The notes beneath the pieces were generated by a model. It did not search any database, was not told where the DNA came from, and saw only the letters and a list, made by a program, of their open reading frames with translations. Shown here in pieces: positions 12,017 to 24,600 of a stretch of DNA of 64,000 nt. This DNA is from Ryuthela nishihirai (Eukaryota; Arthropoda; Arachnida; Araneae; Heptathelidae). Positions within the stretch are counted from its first letter, which is position 1; each line of letters begins with the position of its first letter. The position numbers and the translations under genes are program-made. The stretch lies in contig JAWZYU010000025.1 of the NCBI GenBank assembly GCA_038380435.1, positions 42,292,691 to 42,356,690 of the forward strand, read 5' to 3'.

Positions 12017-14715
12017 ATGACCTTGCTGTCAGGTTCGTGTTACTCGGCTCTAAAAGGGCTTTCGAATGACCCTATCGTGGGTCCTCTAGGTCAATTAGGG
12101 TATCGACTTCATATGCAGAATTTTGTTACACGTTTTTGGCTTTTTCTCGTGAACCATAGGTCGCATGACCTTGCTGTCAAGTTCGTGCTACTCGGCTCTA
12201 AAAGGGGTTTCGAATGACTTTATCGTGGGTCCTCTAGGTCAATTAGGGGATATGCAGAATTTTGCTACACATTTTTGGCCTTTTCTCATGAAACATAGGT
12301 CGCATGACCTTGCTGTCAAGTTCGTGTTACTCGGCTCTAAAAGGGCTTTCGAATGACCCTATCGTGGGTCCTCTAGGTCAATTAGGGGTCGACTTCATAT
12401 GCAGAATTTTGTTACACCTTTTTGGCTTTTTCTCGTGAACCATAGGTCGCATGACCTTGCTGTCAAGTTCGTGTTACTCGGCTCTAAAAGGGCTTTCGAA
12501 TGACCAAATCGTGGGTCCTCTAGGTCAATTAGGGGATATGCAGAATTTTGCTACACGATTTTGGCGTTTTCTCATGAACCATAGGTCGCATGACCTTGCT
12601 GTGAAGTTCGTGTTACTCAGCTCTAAAAGGGCTTTCGAATGACCCTATCGTGGGTCCTCTAGGTCAATTAGGGGATATGCAGAATTTTGCTACACGTTTT
12701 TGGCCTTTTCTCATGAACCATAGGTCGCATGACCTTGCTGTCAAGTTCGTGTTACTCGGCTCTAAAAGGGCTTTCGAATGACCCTATCGTGAGTCCTCTA
12801 GGTCAATTAGGGGATATACAGGATTTTGTTACACGTTTTTGGCTTTTTCTCGTGAACCATAGGTCGCATGACCTTGCTGTCAAGTTCGTGTTACTCGGCT
12901 CTAAAAGGGCTTTCGAATGACCCAATCGTGGGTCCTCTAGGTCAATTAGGGGATATGCAGAATTTTGCTACACGTTTTTGGCGTTTTCTCATGAACCATA
13001 TGTCGCATGACCTTGCTGTCAAGTTCGTGTTACTCGGCTCTAAAAGGGCTTTCGAATGACCCTATCGTGGGTCCTCTAGGTCAATTAGGGGTCGACTTCA
13101 TATGCAGAATTTTGTTACACGTTTTTGGCTTTTTCTCGTGAACCATAGGTCGCATGACCTTGCTGTCAAGTTCGTGTTAGTCGGCTCTAAAAGGGCTTTC
13201 GAATGACCCTATCGTGGGTCCTCTAGGTCAATTAGGGGTCGACTTCATATGCAGAATTTTGTTACACGTTTTTGGCTTTTTCTCGTGAACCATAGGTCGC
13301 ATGACCTTGCTGTCAGGTTCGTGTTACTCGGCTCTAAAAGGGGTTTCGAATGACTTTATCGTGGGTCCTCTAGGTCAATTAGGGGATATGCAGAATTTTG
13401 CTACACATTTTTGGCCTTTTCTCATGAACCATAAGTCGCATGACCTTGCTGTCAAGTTCATGTTACTCGGCTCTAAAAGGGCTTTCGAATGACCCTATCG
13501 TGGGTCCTCTAGGTCAATTAGGGGTCGACTTCATATGCAGAATTTTGTTACACCTTTTTGGCTTTTTCTCGTGCACCATAGGTCGCATGACCTTGCTGTC
13601 AAGTTCGTGTTACTCGGCTCTAAAAGGGCTTTCGAATGACCCTATCGTGGGTCCTCTAGGTCAATTAGGGGATATGCAGAATTTTGCTACACGTTTTTGG
13701 CCTTTTCTCATGAACCATAGGTCGCATGACCTTGCTGTCAATTTCGTGTTACTCGGCTCTAAAAGGGCTTTCGAATGACCCTATCGTGGGTCCTCTAGGT
13801 CAATTAGGGTATTGACTTCATATGCAGAATTTTGTTACACGTTTTTGGCTTTTTCTCGTGAACCATAGGTCGCATGACCTTGCTGTCAAGTTTGTGTTAC
13901 TCGGCTCTAAAAGGGGTTTCGAATGACTTTATCGTGGGTCCTCTAGGTCAATTAGGGGATATGCAGAATTTTGCTACACATTTTTGGCCTTTTCTCATGA
14001 ACCATAGGTCGCATGACCTTGCTGTCAAGTTCGTGTTACTCGGCTCTAAAAGGGCTTTCGAATGACCCTATCGTGGGTCCTCTAGGTCAATTAGGGGATA
14101 TGCAGAATTTTGTTACACCTTTTTGGCTTTTTCTCGTGAACCATAGGTCACATGACCTTGCTGTGAAGTTCGTGTTACTCGGCTCTAAAAGGGCTTTCGA
14201 ATGACCCTATCGTGGGTCCTCTAGGTCAATTAGGTGTCGACTTCATATGCAGAATTTTGTTACAACTTTTTGGCTTTTTCTCGTGCACCATAGGTCGCAT
14301 GACCTTGCTGTCAAGTTCGTGTTACTCGGCTCTAAAAGGGCTTTCGAATGACCCTATCGTGGGTCCTCTAGGTCAATTAGGGGATATGCAGAATTTTGCT
14401 ACACGTTTTTGGCCTTTTCTCATGAACCATAGGTCGCATGACCTTGCTGTCAAGTTCGTGTTACTCGGCTCTAAAAGGGCTTTCGAATGACCCTATCGTG
14501 AGTTTTCTAGGTGAATTAGGGGATATGCAGGATTTTGTTACATATTTTTGGCTTTTTCTCATGAACCATAGGTCGCATGACCTTGCAGTCAAGTTCGTGT
14601 TACTCGGCTCTAAAAGGGCTTTCGAATGACCCTATCGTGGGTCCTCTAGGTCAATTAGGGGATATGCAGAATTTTGTTACACCTTTTTGGCTTTTTCTCG
14701 TGAACCATAGGTCGC
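12017..14715 (+). repeat. Duplicated block related to the start of the 6.2-kb unit
   Basis: Nineteen monomers whose order and rare variants match 15,854-18,552 at a constant offset of 3,837 bp. Shared marks include GACCAAATCG, CACGATTTTGGCG, TGTTAGTCGG, TTAGGTGTCGAC and GAGTTTTCTAGG. Small differences, such as CTGTCAGG at 12,017 and ATGAAACATAGG near 12,290, show divergence since duplication. After 14,715 the order departs. Boundaries are approximate to one monomer. Confidence 0.8.
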
Positions 14716-17700
14716 ATGACCTTGCTGTCAAGTTCGTGTTACTCGGCTCTAAAAGGGCTTTCGAATGACCCAATCGTGGGTCCTCTAGGTCAATTAGGGG
14801 ATATGCAGAATTTTGCTACACGTTTTTGGCGTTTTCTCATGAACCATAGCTCGCATGACCTTGCTGTCAAGTTCGTGTTACTCGGCTCTAAAAGGGCTTT
14901 CGTATGACCCTATCGTGGGTCCTCTAGGTCAATTAGGGGATATGCAGAATTTTGCTAAACATTTTTGGCGTTTTCTCATGAACCATAGGTCGCATGACCT
15001 TGCTGTCAAGTTCATGTTACTCGGCTCTAAAAGAGCTTTCGAATGACCCTATCGTGGGTCCTCTAGGTCAATTAGGGTATCGACTTCATATGCAGAATTT
15101 TGTTACACATTTTTGGCTTTTTCTCGTGAACCATAGGTCGCATGACCTTGCTGTCAAGTTCGTGTTACTCGGCTCTAAAAGTGCTTTCGAATGACCCTAT
15201 CGTGGGTCCTCTAGGTCAATTAGGGGATATGCAGAATTTTGTTACACCTTTTTGGCTTTTTCTCGTGAACCATAGGTCGCATGACCTTGCTGTCAAGTTC
15301 GTGTTACTCGGCTCTAAAAGGGCTTTCGAATGACCCAATCGTGGGTCCTCTAGGTCAATTAGGGGATATGCAGAATTTCGCTACACGTTTTTGGCGTTTT
15401 CTCATGAACCATAGGTCGCATGACCTTGCTGTCAAGTTCGTGTTACTCGGCTTTAAAAGGGCTTTCGAATGACCCTATCGTGGGTCCTCTAGGTCAATTA
15501 GGGTATCGACTTCATATGCAGAATTTTGTTACACGTTTTTGGCTTTTTCTAGTGAACCATAGGTCGCATGACCTTGCTGTCAAGTTTGTGTTACTCGGCT
15601 CTAAAAGGGGTTTCGAATGACTTTATCGTGGGTCCTCTAGGTCAATTAGGGGATATGCAGAATTTTGCTACACATTTTTGGCCTTTTCTCATGAACCATA
15701 GGTCGCATGACCTTGCTGTCAAGTTCGTGTTACTCGGCTCTAAAAGGGCTTTCGAATGACCCTATCGTGGGTCCTCTAGGTCAATTAGGGGTCGACTTCA
15801 TATGCAGAATTTTGTTACACGTTTTTGGCTTTTTCTCGTGAACCATAGGTCGCATGACCTTGCTGTCAAGTTCGTGTTACTCGGCTCTAAAAGGGCTTTC
15901 GAATGACCCTATCGTGGGTCCTCTAGGTCAATTAGGGTATCGACTTCAAATGCAGAATTTTGTTACACGTTTTTGGCTTTTTCTCGTGAACCATAGGTCG
16001 CATGACCTTGCTGTCAAGTTCGTGTTACTCGGCTCTAAAAGGGGTTTCGAATGACTTTATCGTGGGTCCTCTAGGTCAATTAGGGGATATGCAGAATTTT
16101 GCTACACATTTTTGGCCTTTTCTCATGAACCATAGGTCGCATGACCTTGCTGTCAAGTTCGTGTTACTCGGCTCTAAAAGGGCTTTCGAATGACCCTATC
16201 GTGGGTCCTCTAGGTCAATTAGGGGTCGACTTCATATGCAGAATTTTGTTACACCTTTTTGGCTTTTTCTCGTGAACCATAGGTCGCATGACCTTGCTGT
16301 CAAGTTCGTGTTACTCGGCTCTAAAAGGGCTTTCGAATGACCAAATCGTGGGTCCTCTAGGTCAATTAGGGGATATGCAGAATTTTGCTACACGATTTTG
16401 GCGTTTTCTCATGAACCATAGGTCGCATGACCTTGCTGTCAAGTTCGTGTTACTCAGCTCTAAAAGGGCTTTCGAATGACCCTATCGTGGGTCCTCTAGG
16501 TCAATTAGGGGATATGCAGAATTTTGCTACACGTTTTTGGCCTTTTCTCATGAACCATAGGTCGCATGACCTTGCTGTCAAGTTCGTGTTACTCGGCTCT
16601 AAAAGGGCTTTCGAATGACCCTATCGTGAGTCCTCTAGGTCAATTAGGGGATATACAGGATTTTGTTACACGTTTTTGGCTTTTTCTCGTGAACCATAGG
16701 TCGCATGACCTTGCTGTCAAGTTCGTGTTACTCGGCTCTAAAAGGGCTTTCGAATGACCCAATCGTGGGTCCTCTAGGTCAATTAGGGGATATGCAGAAT
16801 TTTGCTACACGTTTTTGGCGTTTTCTCATGAACCATAGGTCGCATGACCTTGCTGTCAAGTTCGTGTTACTCGGCTCTAAAAGGGCTTTCGAATGACCCT
16901 ATCGTGGGTCCTCTAGGTCAATTAGGGGTCGACTTCATATGCAGAATTTTGTTACACGTTTTTGGCTTTTTCTCGTGAACCATAGGTCGCATGACCTTGC
17001 TGTCAAGTTCGTGTTAGTCGGCTCTAAAAGGGCTTTCGAATGACCCTATCGTGGGTCCTCTAGGTCAATTAGGGGTCGACTTCATATGCAGAATTTTGTT
17101 ACACGTTTTTGGCTTTTTCTCGTGAACCATAGGTCGCATGACCTTGCTGTCAGGTTCGTGTTACTCGGCTCTAAAAGGGGTTTCGAATGACTTTATCGTG
17201 GGTCCTCTAGGTCAATTAGGGGATATGCAGAATTTTGCTACACATTTTTGGCCTTTTCTCATGAACCATAAGTCGCATGACCTTGCTGTCAAGTTCATGT
17301 TACTCGGCTCTAAAAGGGCTTTCGAATGACCCTATCGTGGGTCCTCTAGGTCAATTAGGGGTCGACTTCATATGCAGAATTTTGTTACACCTTTTTGGCT
17401 TTTTCTCGTGCACCATAAGTCGCATGACCTTGCTGTCAAGTTCGTGTTACTCGGCTCTAAAAGGGCTTTCGAATGACCCTATCGTGGGTCCTCTAGGTCA
17501 ATTAGGGGATATGCAGAATTTTGCTACACGTTTTTGGCCTTTTCTCATGAACCATAGGTCGCATGACCTTGCTGTCAATTTCGTGTTACTCGGCTCTAAA
17601 AGGGCTTTCGAATGACCCTATCGTGGGTCCTCTAGGTCAATTAGGGTATCGACTTCATATGCAGAATTTTGTTACACGTTTTTGGCTTTTTCTCGTGAAC

Positions 17701-20515
17701 CATAGGTCGCATGACCTTGCTGTCAAGTTTGTGTTACTCGGCTCTAAAAGGGGTTTCGAATGACTTTATCGTGGGTCCTCTAGGTCAATTAGGGGATATG
17801 CAGAATTTTGCTACACATTTTTGGCCTTTTCTCATGAACCATAGGTCGCATGACCTTGCTGTCAAGTTCGTGTTACTCGGCTCTAAAAGGGCTTTCGAAT
17901 GACCCTATCGTGGGTCCTCTAGGTCAATTAGGGGATATGCAGAATTTTGTTACACCTTTTTGGCTTTTTCTCGTGAACCATAGGTCACATGACCTTGCTG
18001 TGAAGTTCGTGTTACTCGGCTCTAAAAGGGCTTTCGAATGACCCTATCGTGGGTCCTCTAGGTCAATTAGGTGTCGACTTCATATGCAGAATTTTGTTAC
18101 AACTTTTTGGCTTTTTCTCGTGCACCATAGGTCGCATGACCTTGCTGTCAAGTTCGTGTTACTCGGCTCTAAAAGGGCTTTCGAATGACCCTATCGTGGG
18201 TCCTCTAGGTCAATTAGGGGATATGCAGAATTTTGCTACACGTTTTTGGCCTTTTCTCATGAACCATAGGTCGCATGACCTTGCTGTCAAGTTCGTGTTA
18301 CTCGGCTCTAAAAGGGCTTTCGAATGACCCTATCGTGAGTTTTCTAGGTGAATTAGGGGATATGCAGGATTTTCTTACATATTTTTGGCTTTTTCTCATG
18401 AACCATAGGTCGCATGACCTTGCAGTCAAGTTCGTGTTACTCGGCTCTAAAAGGGCTTTCGAATGACCCTATCGTGGGTCCTCTAGGTCAATTAGGGGAT
18501 ATGCAGAATTTTGTTACACCTTTTTGGCTTTTTCTCGTGAACCATAGGTCGCATGACCTTGCTGTCAAGTTCGTGTTACTCGGCTCTAAAAGGGCTTTCG
18601 AATGACCCTATTGTGGGTCCTCTAGGTCAATTAGGGGATATGCAGAATTTTGTTACACGTTTTTGGCCTTTTTTCATGAACCATAGGTCGCATGACCTTG
18701 CTGTCAAGTTCGTGTTACTCGGCTCTAAAAGGGCTTTCGAATGACCCTATCGTGGGTCCTCTAGGTCATTTAGGGGATATGCAGAATTTTGCTAAACCTT
18801 TATGGCGTTTTCTCATGAACCATAGGTCGCATGACCTTGCTGTTAAGTTCGTGTTACTCGGCTCTAAAAGGGCTTTCGTATGACCCTATCGGGAGTCCTC
18901 TAGGTCAATTAGGGGATATGCAGGATTTTGTTACACGTTTTTGGCTTTTTCTCGTGAACCATAGGTCGCATGACCTTGCTGTCAAGTTCGTGTTACTCGG
19001 CTCTAAAAGGGCTTTCGAATGACCCAATCGTGGGTCCTCTAGGTCAATTAGGGGATATGCAGAATTTTGCTAGACGTTTTTGGCGTTTTCTCATGAACCA
19101 TAGGTCGCATGACCTTGCTGTCAAGTTCGTGTTACTCGGCTCTAAAAGGGCTTTCGAATGACCCTATCGTGGGTCCTCTAGGTCAATTAGGGGTCGACTT
19201 CATATGCAGAATTTTGTTACACGTTTTTGGCTTTTTCTCGTGAACCATAGGTCGCATGACCTTGCTGTCAAGTTCGTGTTACTCGGCTCTAAAAGGGCTT
19301 TCGAATGACCCTATCGTGGGTCCTCTAGGTCAATTAGGGTATCGACTTCATATGCAGAATTTTGTTACACGTTTTTGGCTTTTTCTCGTGAACCATAGGT
19401 CGCATGACCTTGCTGTCAAGTTTGTGTTACTCGGCTCTAAAAGGGGTTTCGAATGACTTTATCGTGGGTCCTCTAGGTCAATTAGGGGATATGCAGAATT
19501 TTGCTACACATTTTTGGCCTTTTCTCATGAACCATAGGTCGCATGACCTTGCTGTCAAGTTCGTGTTACTCGGCTCTAAAAGGGCTTTCGAATGACCCTA
19601 TCGTGGGTCCTCTAGGTCAATTAGGGGATATGCAGAATTTTGTTACACCTTTTTGGCTTTTTCTCGTGAACCATAGGTCACATGACCTTGCTGTCAAGTT
19701 CGTGTTACTCGGCTCTAAAAGGGCTTTCGAATGACCTAATCGTGGGTCCTCTAGGTCAATTAGGGGATATGCAGAATTTTGCTACACGTTTTTGGCGTTT
19801 TCTCATGAACCATAGGTCGCATGACCTTGCTGTCAAGTTCGTGTTACTCGCCTCTAAATGGGCTTTCGTATGACCCTATCGGGAGTCCTCTAGGTCAATT
19901 AGGGGATATGCAGGATTTTGTTACACGTTTTTGGCTTTTTCTCGTGAACCATAGGTCGCATGAACTTGCTGTCAAGTTCGTGTTACTCGGCTCTAAAAGG
20001 GCTTTCGAATGACCCAATCGTGGGTCCTCTAGGTCAATTAGGGGATATGCAGAATTTTGCTACACGTTTTTGGCGTTTTCTCATGAACCATAGGTCGCAT
20101 GACCTTGCTGTCAAGTTCGTGTTACTCGGCTCTAAAAGGGCTTTCGAATGACCCAATCGTGGGTCCTCTAGGTCAATTAGGGGATATGCAGAATTTTGCT
20201 ACACGTTTTTGGCGTTTTCTCATGAACCATAGGTCGCATGACCTTGCTGTGAAGTTCGTGTTACTCGGCTCTAAAAGGGCTTTCGTATGACCCTATCGGG
20301 AGTCCTCTAGGTCAATTAGGGGATATGCAAGATTTTGTTACACGTTTTTGGCTTTTTCTCGTGAACCATAGGTCGCATGACCTTGCTGTCAAGTTCGTGT
20401 TACTCGGCTCTAAAAGGGCTTTCGAATGACCCTATCGTGGGTCCTCTAGATCAATTAGGGGATATGCAGAATTTTGCTACACGTTTTTGGCCTTTTCTCA
20501 TGAACCATAGGTCGC

Positions 20516-20793
20516 ATGACCTTCCTGTCAAGTTCGTGTTACTCGGCTCTAAAAGGGCTTTCGCATGACCCTATCGTGGTTCCTCTAGGTCAATTAGGGG
20601 ATATGCAGAATTTTGTTAAACGTTTTTGGCTTTTTCTCCTGAACCAGAGGTCGCATGACCTTGCTGTCAAATTTGTGTTACTCGGCTCTAAAAGGGCTTT
20701 CGAATGACCCTATCGTAGGTCCTCTAGGTCAATTAGGGGATATGCAGGATTCTGTTACACGTTTTTTGCCTTTTCTCATGAACCATAGGTCGC
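20516..20793 (+). repeat. Diagnostic linked dimer, copy 2 (in unit A copy 1)
   Basis: Same CGTGGTTCC / CCTGAACCAGAGG monomer followed by CGTAGGTCC / TTTTTTGCC monomer as at 4,183. Here the second monomer has CAGGATTCTG. Confidence 0.8.
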
Positions 20794-21095
20794 ATGACCT
20801 TGCTGTCAAGTTCGTGTTACTCGGCTCTAAAAGGGCTTTCGAATGACCCAATCGTGGGTCATCTAGGTCAATTAGGGGATATGCAGAATTTTGTTACACG
20901 TTTTTGGCCTTTTCTCATGAACCATAGGTCGCATAACCTTGCTGTCAAGTTCGTGTTACTCGGCTCTAAAAGGGCTTTCGAATGACCCTATCGTGGGTCC
21001 TCTAGGTCAATTAGGGGTCGACTTCATATGCAGAATTTTGTTACACGTTTTTGGCTTTTTCTCGTGAACCATAGGTCGCATGACCTTGCTGTCAA

Positions 21096-21112
21096 GTTCG
21101 TGTTACTCGGGT
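21096..21112 (+). other. CENP-B-box-like site, 9/9 core
   Basis: Perfect core in the 148-bp monomer 21,080-21,227. This monomer is the one missing from the second copy of the ~6.2-kb unit. Confidence 0.6.
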
Positions 21113-21529
21113 CTAAGAGGGCTTTCGAATGACCCTATCGTGGGTCCTCTAGGTCAATTAGGGTATCGACTTCATATGCAGAATTTTGTTACACGTTTTT
21201 GGCTTTTTCTCGTGAACCATAGGTCGCATGACCTTGCTGTCAAGTTCGTGTTACTCGGCTCTAAATGGGCTTTCGAATGACCCTATCGTGAGTCCTCTAG
21301 GTCAATTAGGGGATATGCAGGATTTTGCTACACGTTTTTGGCTTTTTCTCATGAACCATAGGTCGCATAACCTTGCTGTCAAGTTCGTATTACTCGGCTC
21401 TAAAAGGGCTTTCGAATGACCCTATCGTGGGTCCTCTAGGTCAATTAGGGGTCGACTTCATATGCAGAATTTTGTTACACGTTTTTGGCTTTTTCTCGTG
21501 AACCATAGGTCGCATGACCTTGCTGTCAA

Positions 21530-21546
21530 GTTCGTGTTACTCGGGT
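21530..21546 (+). other. CENP-B-box-like site, 9/9 core
   Basis: Perfect core in the first of two adjacent 148-bp monomers (21,514 and 21,662). Confidence 0.6.
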
Positions 21547-21677
21547 CTAAGAGGGCTTTCGAATGACCCTATCGTGGGTCCTCTAGGTCAATTAGGGTAT
21601 CGACTTCATATGCAGAATTTTGTTACACGTTTTTGGCTTTTTCTCGTGAACCATAGGTCGCATGACCTTGCTGTCAA

Positions 21678-21694
21678 GTTCGTGTTACTCGGGT
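21678..21694 (+). other. CENP-B-box-like site, 9/9 core
   Basis: Perfect core in the second of two adjacent 148-bp monomers, 148 bp from the previous site. Confidence 0.6.
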
Positions 21695-24600
21695 CTAAGA
21701 GGGCTTTCGAATGACCCTATCGTGGGTCCTCTAGGTCAATTAGGGTATCGACTTCATATGCAGAATTTTGTTACACGTTTTTGGCTTTTTCTCGTGAACC
21801 ATAGGTCGCGTGAACTTGCTGTCAAGTTCGTGTTACTCGGCTCTAAAAGGGCTTTCGAATGACCCAATCGTGGGTCCTCTAGGTCAATTAGGGGATATGC
21901 AGAATTTTGCTACACGTTTTTGGCTTTTTCTCGTGAACCATAGGTCGCGTGAACTTGCTGTCAAGTTCGTGTTACTCGGCTCTAAAAGGGATTTCGAATG
22001 ACCCTATCGTGGGTCCTCTAGGTCAATTAGGGGATATGCAGAATTTTGTTACACTTTTTTGGCTTTTTCTCGTGAACCATAGGTCGCATGACCTTGCTGT
22101 CAAGTTCGTGTTACTCGGCTCTAAAAGGGCTTTGGAATGACCCTATTGTGGGTCCTCTAGGTCAATTAGGGGATATGCAGAATTTTGTTACACGTTTTTG
22201 GCCTTTTTTCATGAACCATAGGTCGCATGACCTTGCTGTCAAGTTCGTGTTACTCGGCTCTAAAAGGGCTTTCGAATGACCCTATCGTGGATCCTCTAGG
22301 TCAATTAGGGGATATGCAGAATTTTGCTAAAGGTTTTTGGCGTTTTCTCATGAACCATAGGTCGCATGACCTTGCTGTCAAGTTCGTGTTACTCGGCTCT
22401 AAAAGGGCTTTCGAATGACCCTATCGTGGGTCCTCTAGGTCAATTAGGGGTCGACTTCATATGCAGAATTTTGTTACACCTTTTTGGCTTTTTCTCGTGA
22501 ACCATAGGTCGCATGACCTTGCTGTCAAGTTCGTGTTACTCGGCTCTAAAAGGGCTTTCGAATGACCAAATCGTGGGTCCTCTAGGTCAATTAGGGGATA
22601 TGCAGAATTTTGCTACACGATTTTGGCGTTTTCCTCATGAACCATAGGTCGCATGACCTTGCTGTCAAGTTCGTGTTACTCAGCTCTAAAAGGGCTTTCG
22701 AATGACCCTATCGTGGGTCCTCTAGGTCAATTAGGGGATATGCAGAATTTTGCTACACGTTTTTGGCCTTTTCTCATGAACCATAGGTCGCATGACCTTG
22801 CTGTCAAGTTCGTGTTACTCGGCTCTAAAAGGGCTTTCGAATGACCCTATCGTGAGTCCTCTAGGTCAATTAGGGGATATACAGGATTTTGTTACACGTT
22901 TTTGGCTTTTTCTCGTGAACCATAGGTCGCATGACCTTGCTGTCAAGTTCGTGTTACTCGGCTCTAAAAGGGCTTTCGAATGACCCAATCGTGGGTCCTC
23001 TAGGTCAATTAGGGGATATGCAGAATTTTGCTACACGTTTTTGGCGTTTTCTCATGAACCATAGGTCGCATGACCTTGCTGTCAAGTTCGTGTTACTCGG
23101 CTCTAAAAGGGCTTTCGAATGACCCTATCGTGGGTCCTCTAGGTCAATTAGGGGTCGACTTCATATGCAGAATTTTGTTACACGTTTTTGGCTTTTTCTC
23201 GTGAACCATAGGTCGCATGACCTTGCTGTCAAGTTCGTGTTAGTCGGCTCTAAAAGGGCTTTCGAATGACCCTATCGTGGGTCCTCTAGGTCAATTAGGG
23301 GTCGACTTCATATGCAGAATTTTGTTACACGTTTTTGGCTTTTTCTCGTGAACCATAGGTCGCATGACCTTGCTGTCAGGTTCGTGTTACTCGGCTCTAA
23401 AAGGGGTTTCGAATGACTTTATCGTGGGTCCTCTAGGTCAATTAGGGGATATGCAGAATTTTGCTACACATTTTTGGCCTTTTCTCATGAACCATAAGTC
23501 GCATGACCTTGCTGTCAAGTTCATGTTACTCGGCTCTAAAAGGGCTTTCGAATGACCCTATCGTGGGTCCTCTAGGTCAATTAGGGGTCGACTTCATATG
23601 CAGAATTTTGTTACACCTTTTTGGCTTTTTCTCGTGCACCATAAGTCGCATGACCTTGCTGTCAAGTTCGTGTTACTCGGCTCTAAAAGGGCTTTCGAAT
23701 GACCCTATCGTGGGTCCTCTAGGTCAATTAGGGGATATGCAGAATTTTGCTACACGTTTTTGGCCTTTTCTCATGAACCATAGGTCGCATGACCTTGCTG
23801 TCAATTTCGTGTTACTCGGCTCTAAAAGGGCTTTCGAATGACCCTATCGTGGGTCCTCTAGGTCAATTAGGGTATCGACTTCATATGCAGAATTTTGTTA
23901 CACGTTTTTGGCTTTTTCTCGTGAACCATAGGTCGCATGACCTTGCTGTCAAGTTTGTGTTACTCGGCTCTAAAAGGGGTTTCGAATGACTTTATCGTGG
24001 GTCCTCTAGGTCAATTAGGGGATATGCAGAATTTTGCTACACATTTTTGGCCTTTTCTCATGAACCATAGGTCGCATGACCTTGCTGTCAAGTTCGTGTT
24101 ACTCGGCTCTAAAAGGGCTTTCGAATGACCCTATCGTGGGTCCTCTAGGTCAATTAGGGGATATGCAGAATTTTGTTACACCTTTTTGGCTTTTTCTCGT
24201 GAACCATAGGTCACATGACCTTGCTGTGAAGTTCGTGTTACTCGGCTCTAAAAGGGCTTTCGAATGACCCTATCGTGGGTCCTCTAGGTCAATTAGGTGT
24301 CGACTTCATATGCAGAATTTTGTTACAACTTTTTGGCTTTTTCTCGTGCACCATAGGTCGCATGACCTTGCTGTCAAGTTCGTGTTACTCGGCTCTAAAA
24401 GGGCTTTCGAATGACCCTATCGTGGGTCCTCTAGGTCAATTAGGGGATATGCAAAATTTTGCTACACGTTTTTGGCCTTTTCTCATGAACCATAGGTCGC
24501 ATGACCTTGCTGTCAAGTTCGTGTTACTCGGCTCTAAAAGGGCTTTCGAATGACCCTATCGTGAGTTTTCTAGGTGAATTAGGGGATATGCAGGATTTTC

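Larger units (their letters stand above)
16118..22413 (+). repeat. Higher-order unit A, copy 1 (~6.2 kb, 44 monomers)
   Basis: Repeats in tandem at 22,343-28,491 with an offset of 6,225 to 6,226 bp, dropping to 6,078 after one 148-bp monomer (21,080-21,227) present only here. From anchor 16,288 to 22,513 there are 31 short, 8 of 147 bp and 5 of 148 bp, summing to 6,225 bp. Differences I saw between copies are few: CCTTTATGG against CCTTTTTGG near 18,800, GTAT against GTGT near 21,389, GCAGAA against GCAAAA at 18,2xx/24,454, and a replaced stretch near 20,935-21,228. Confidence 0.9.
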
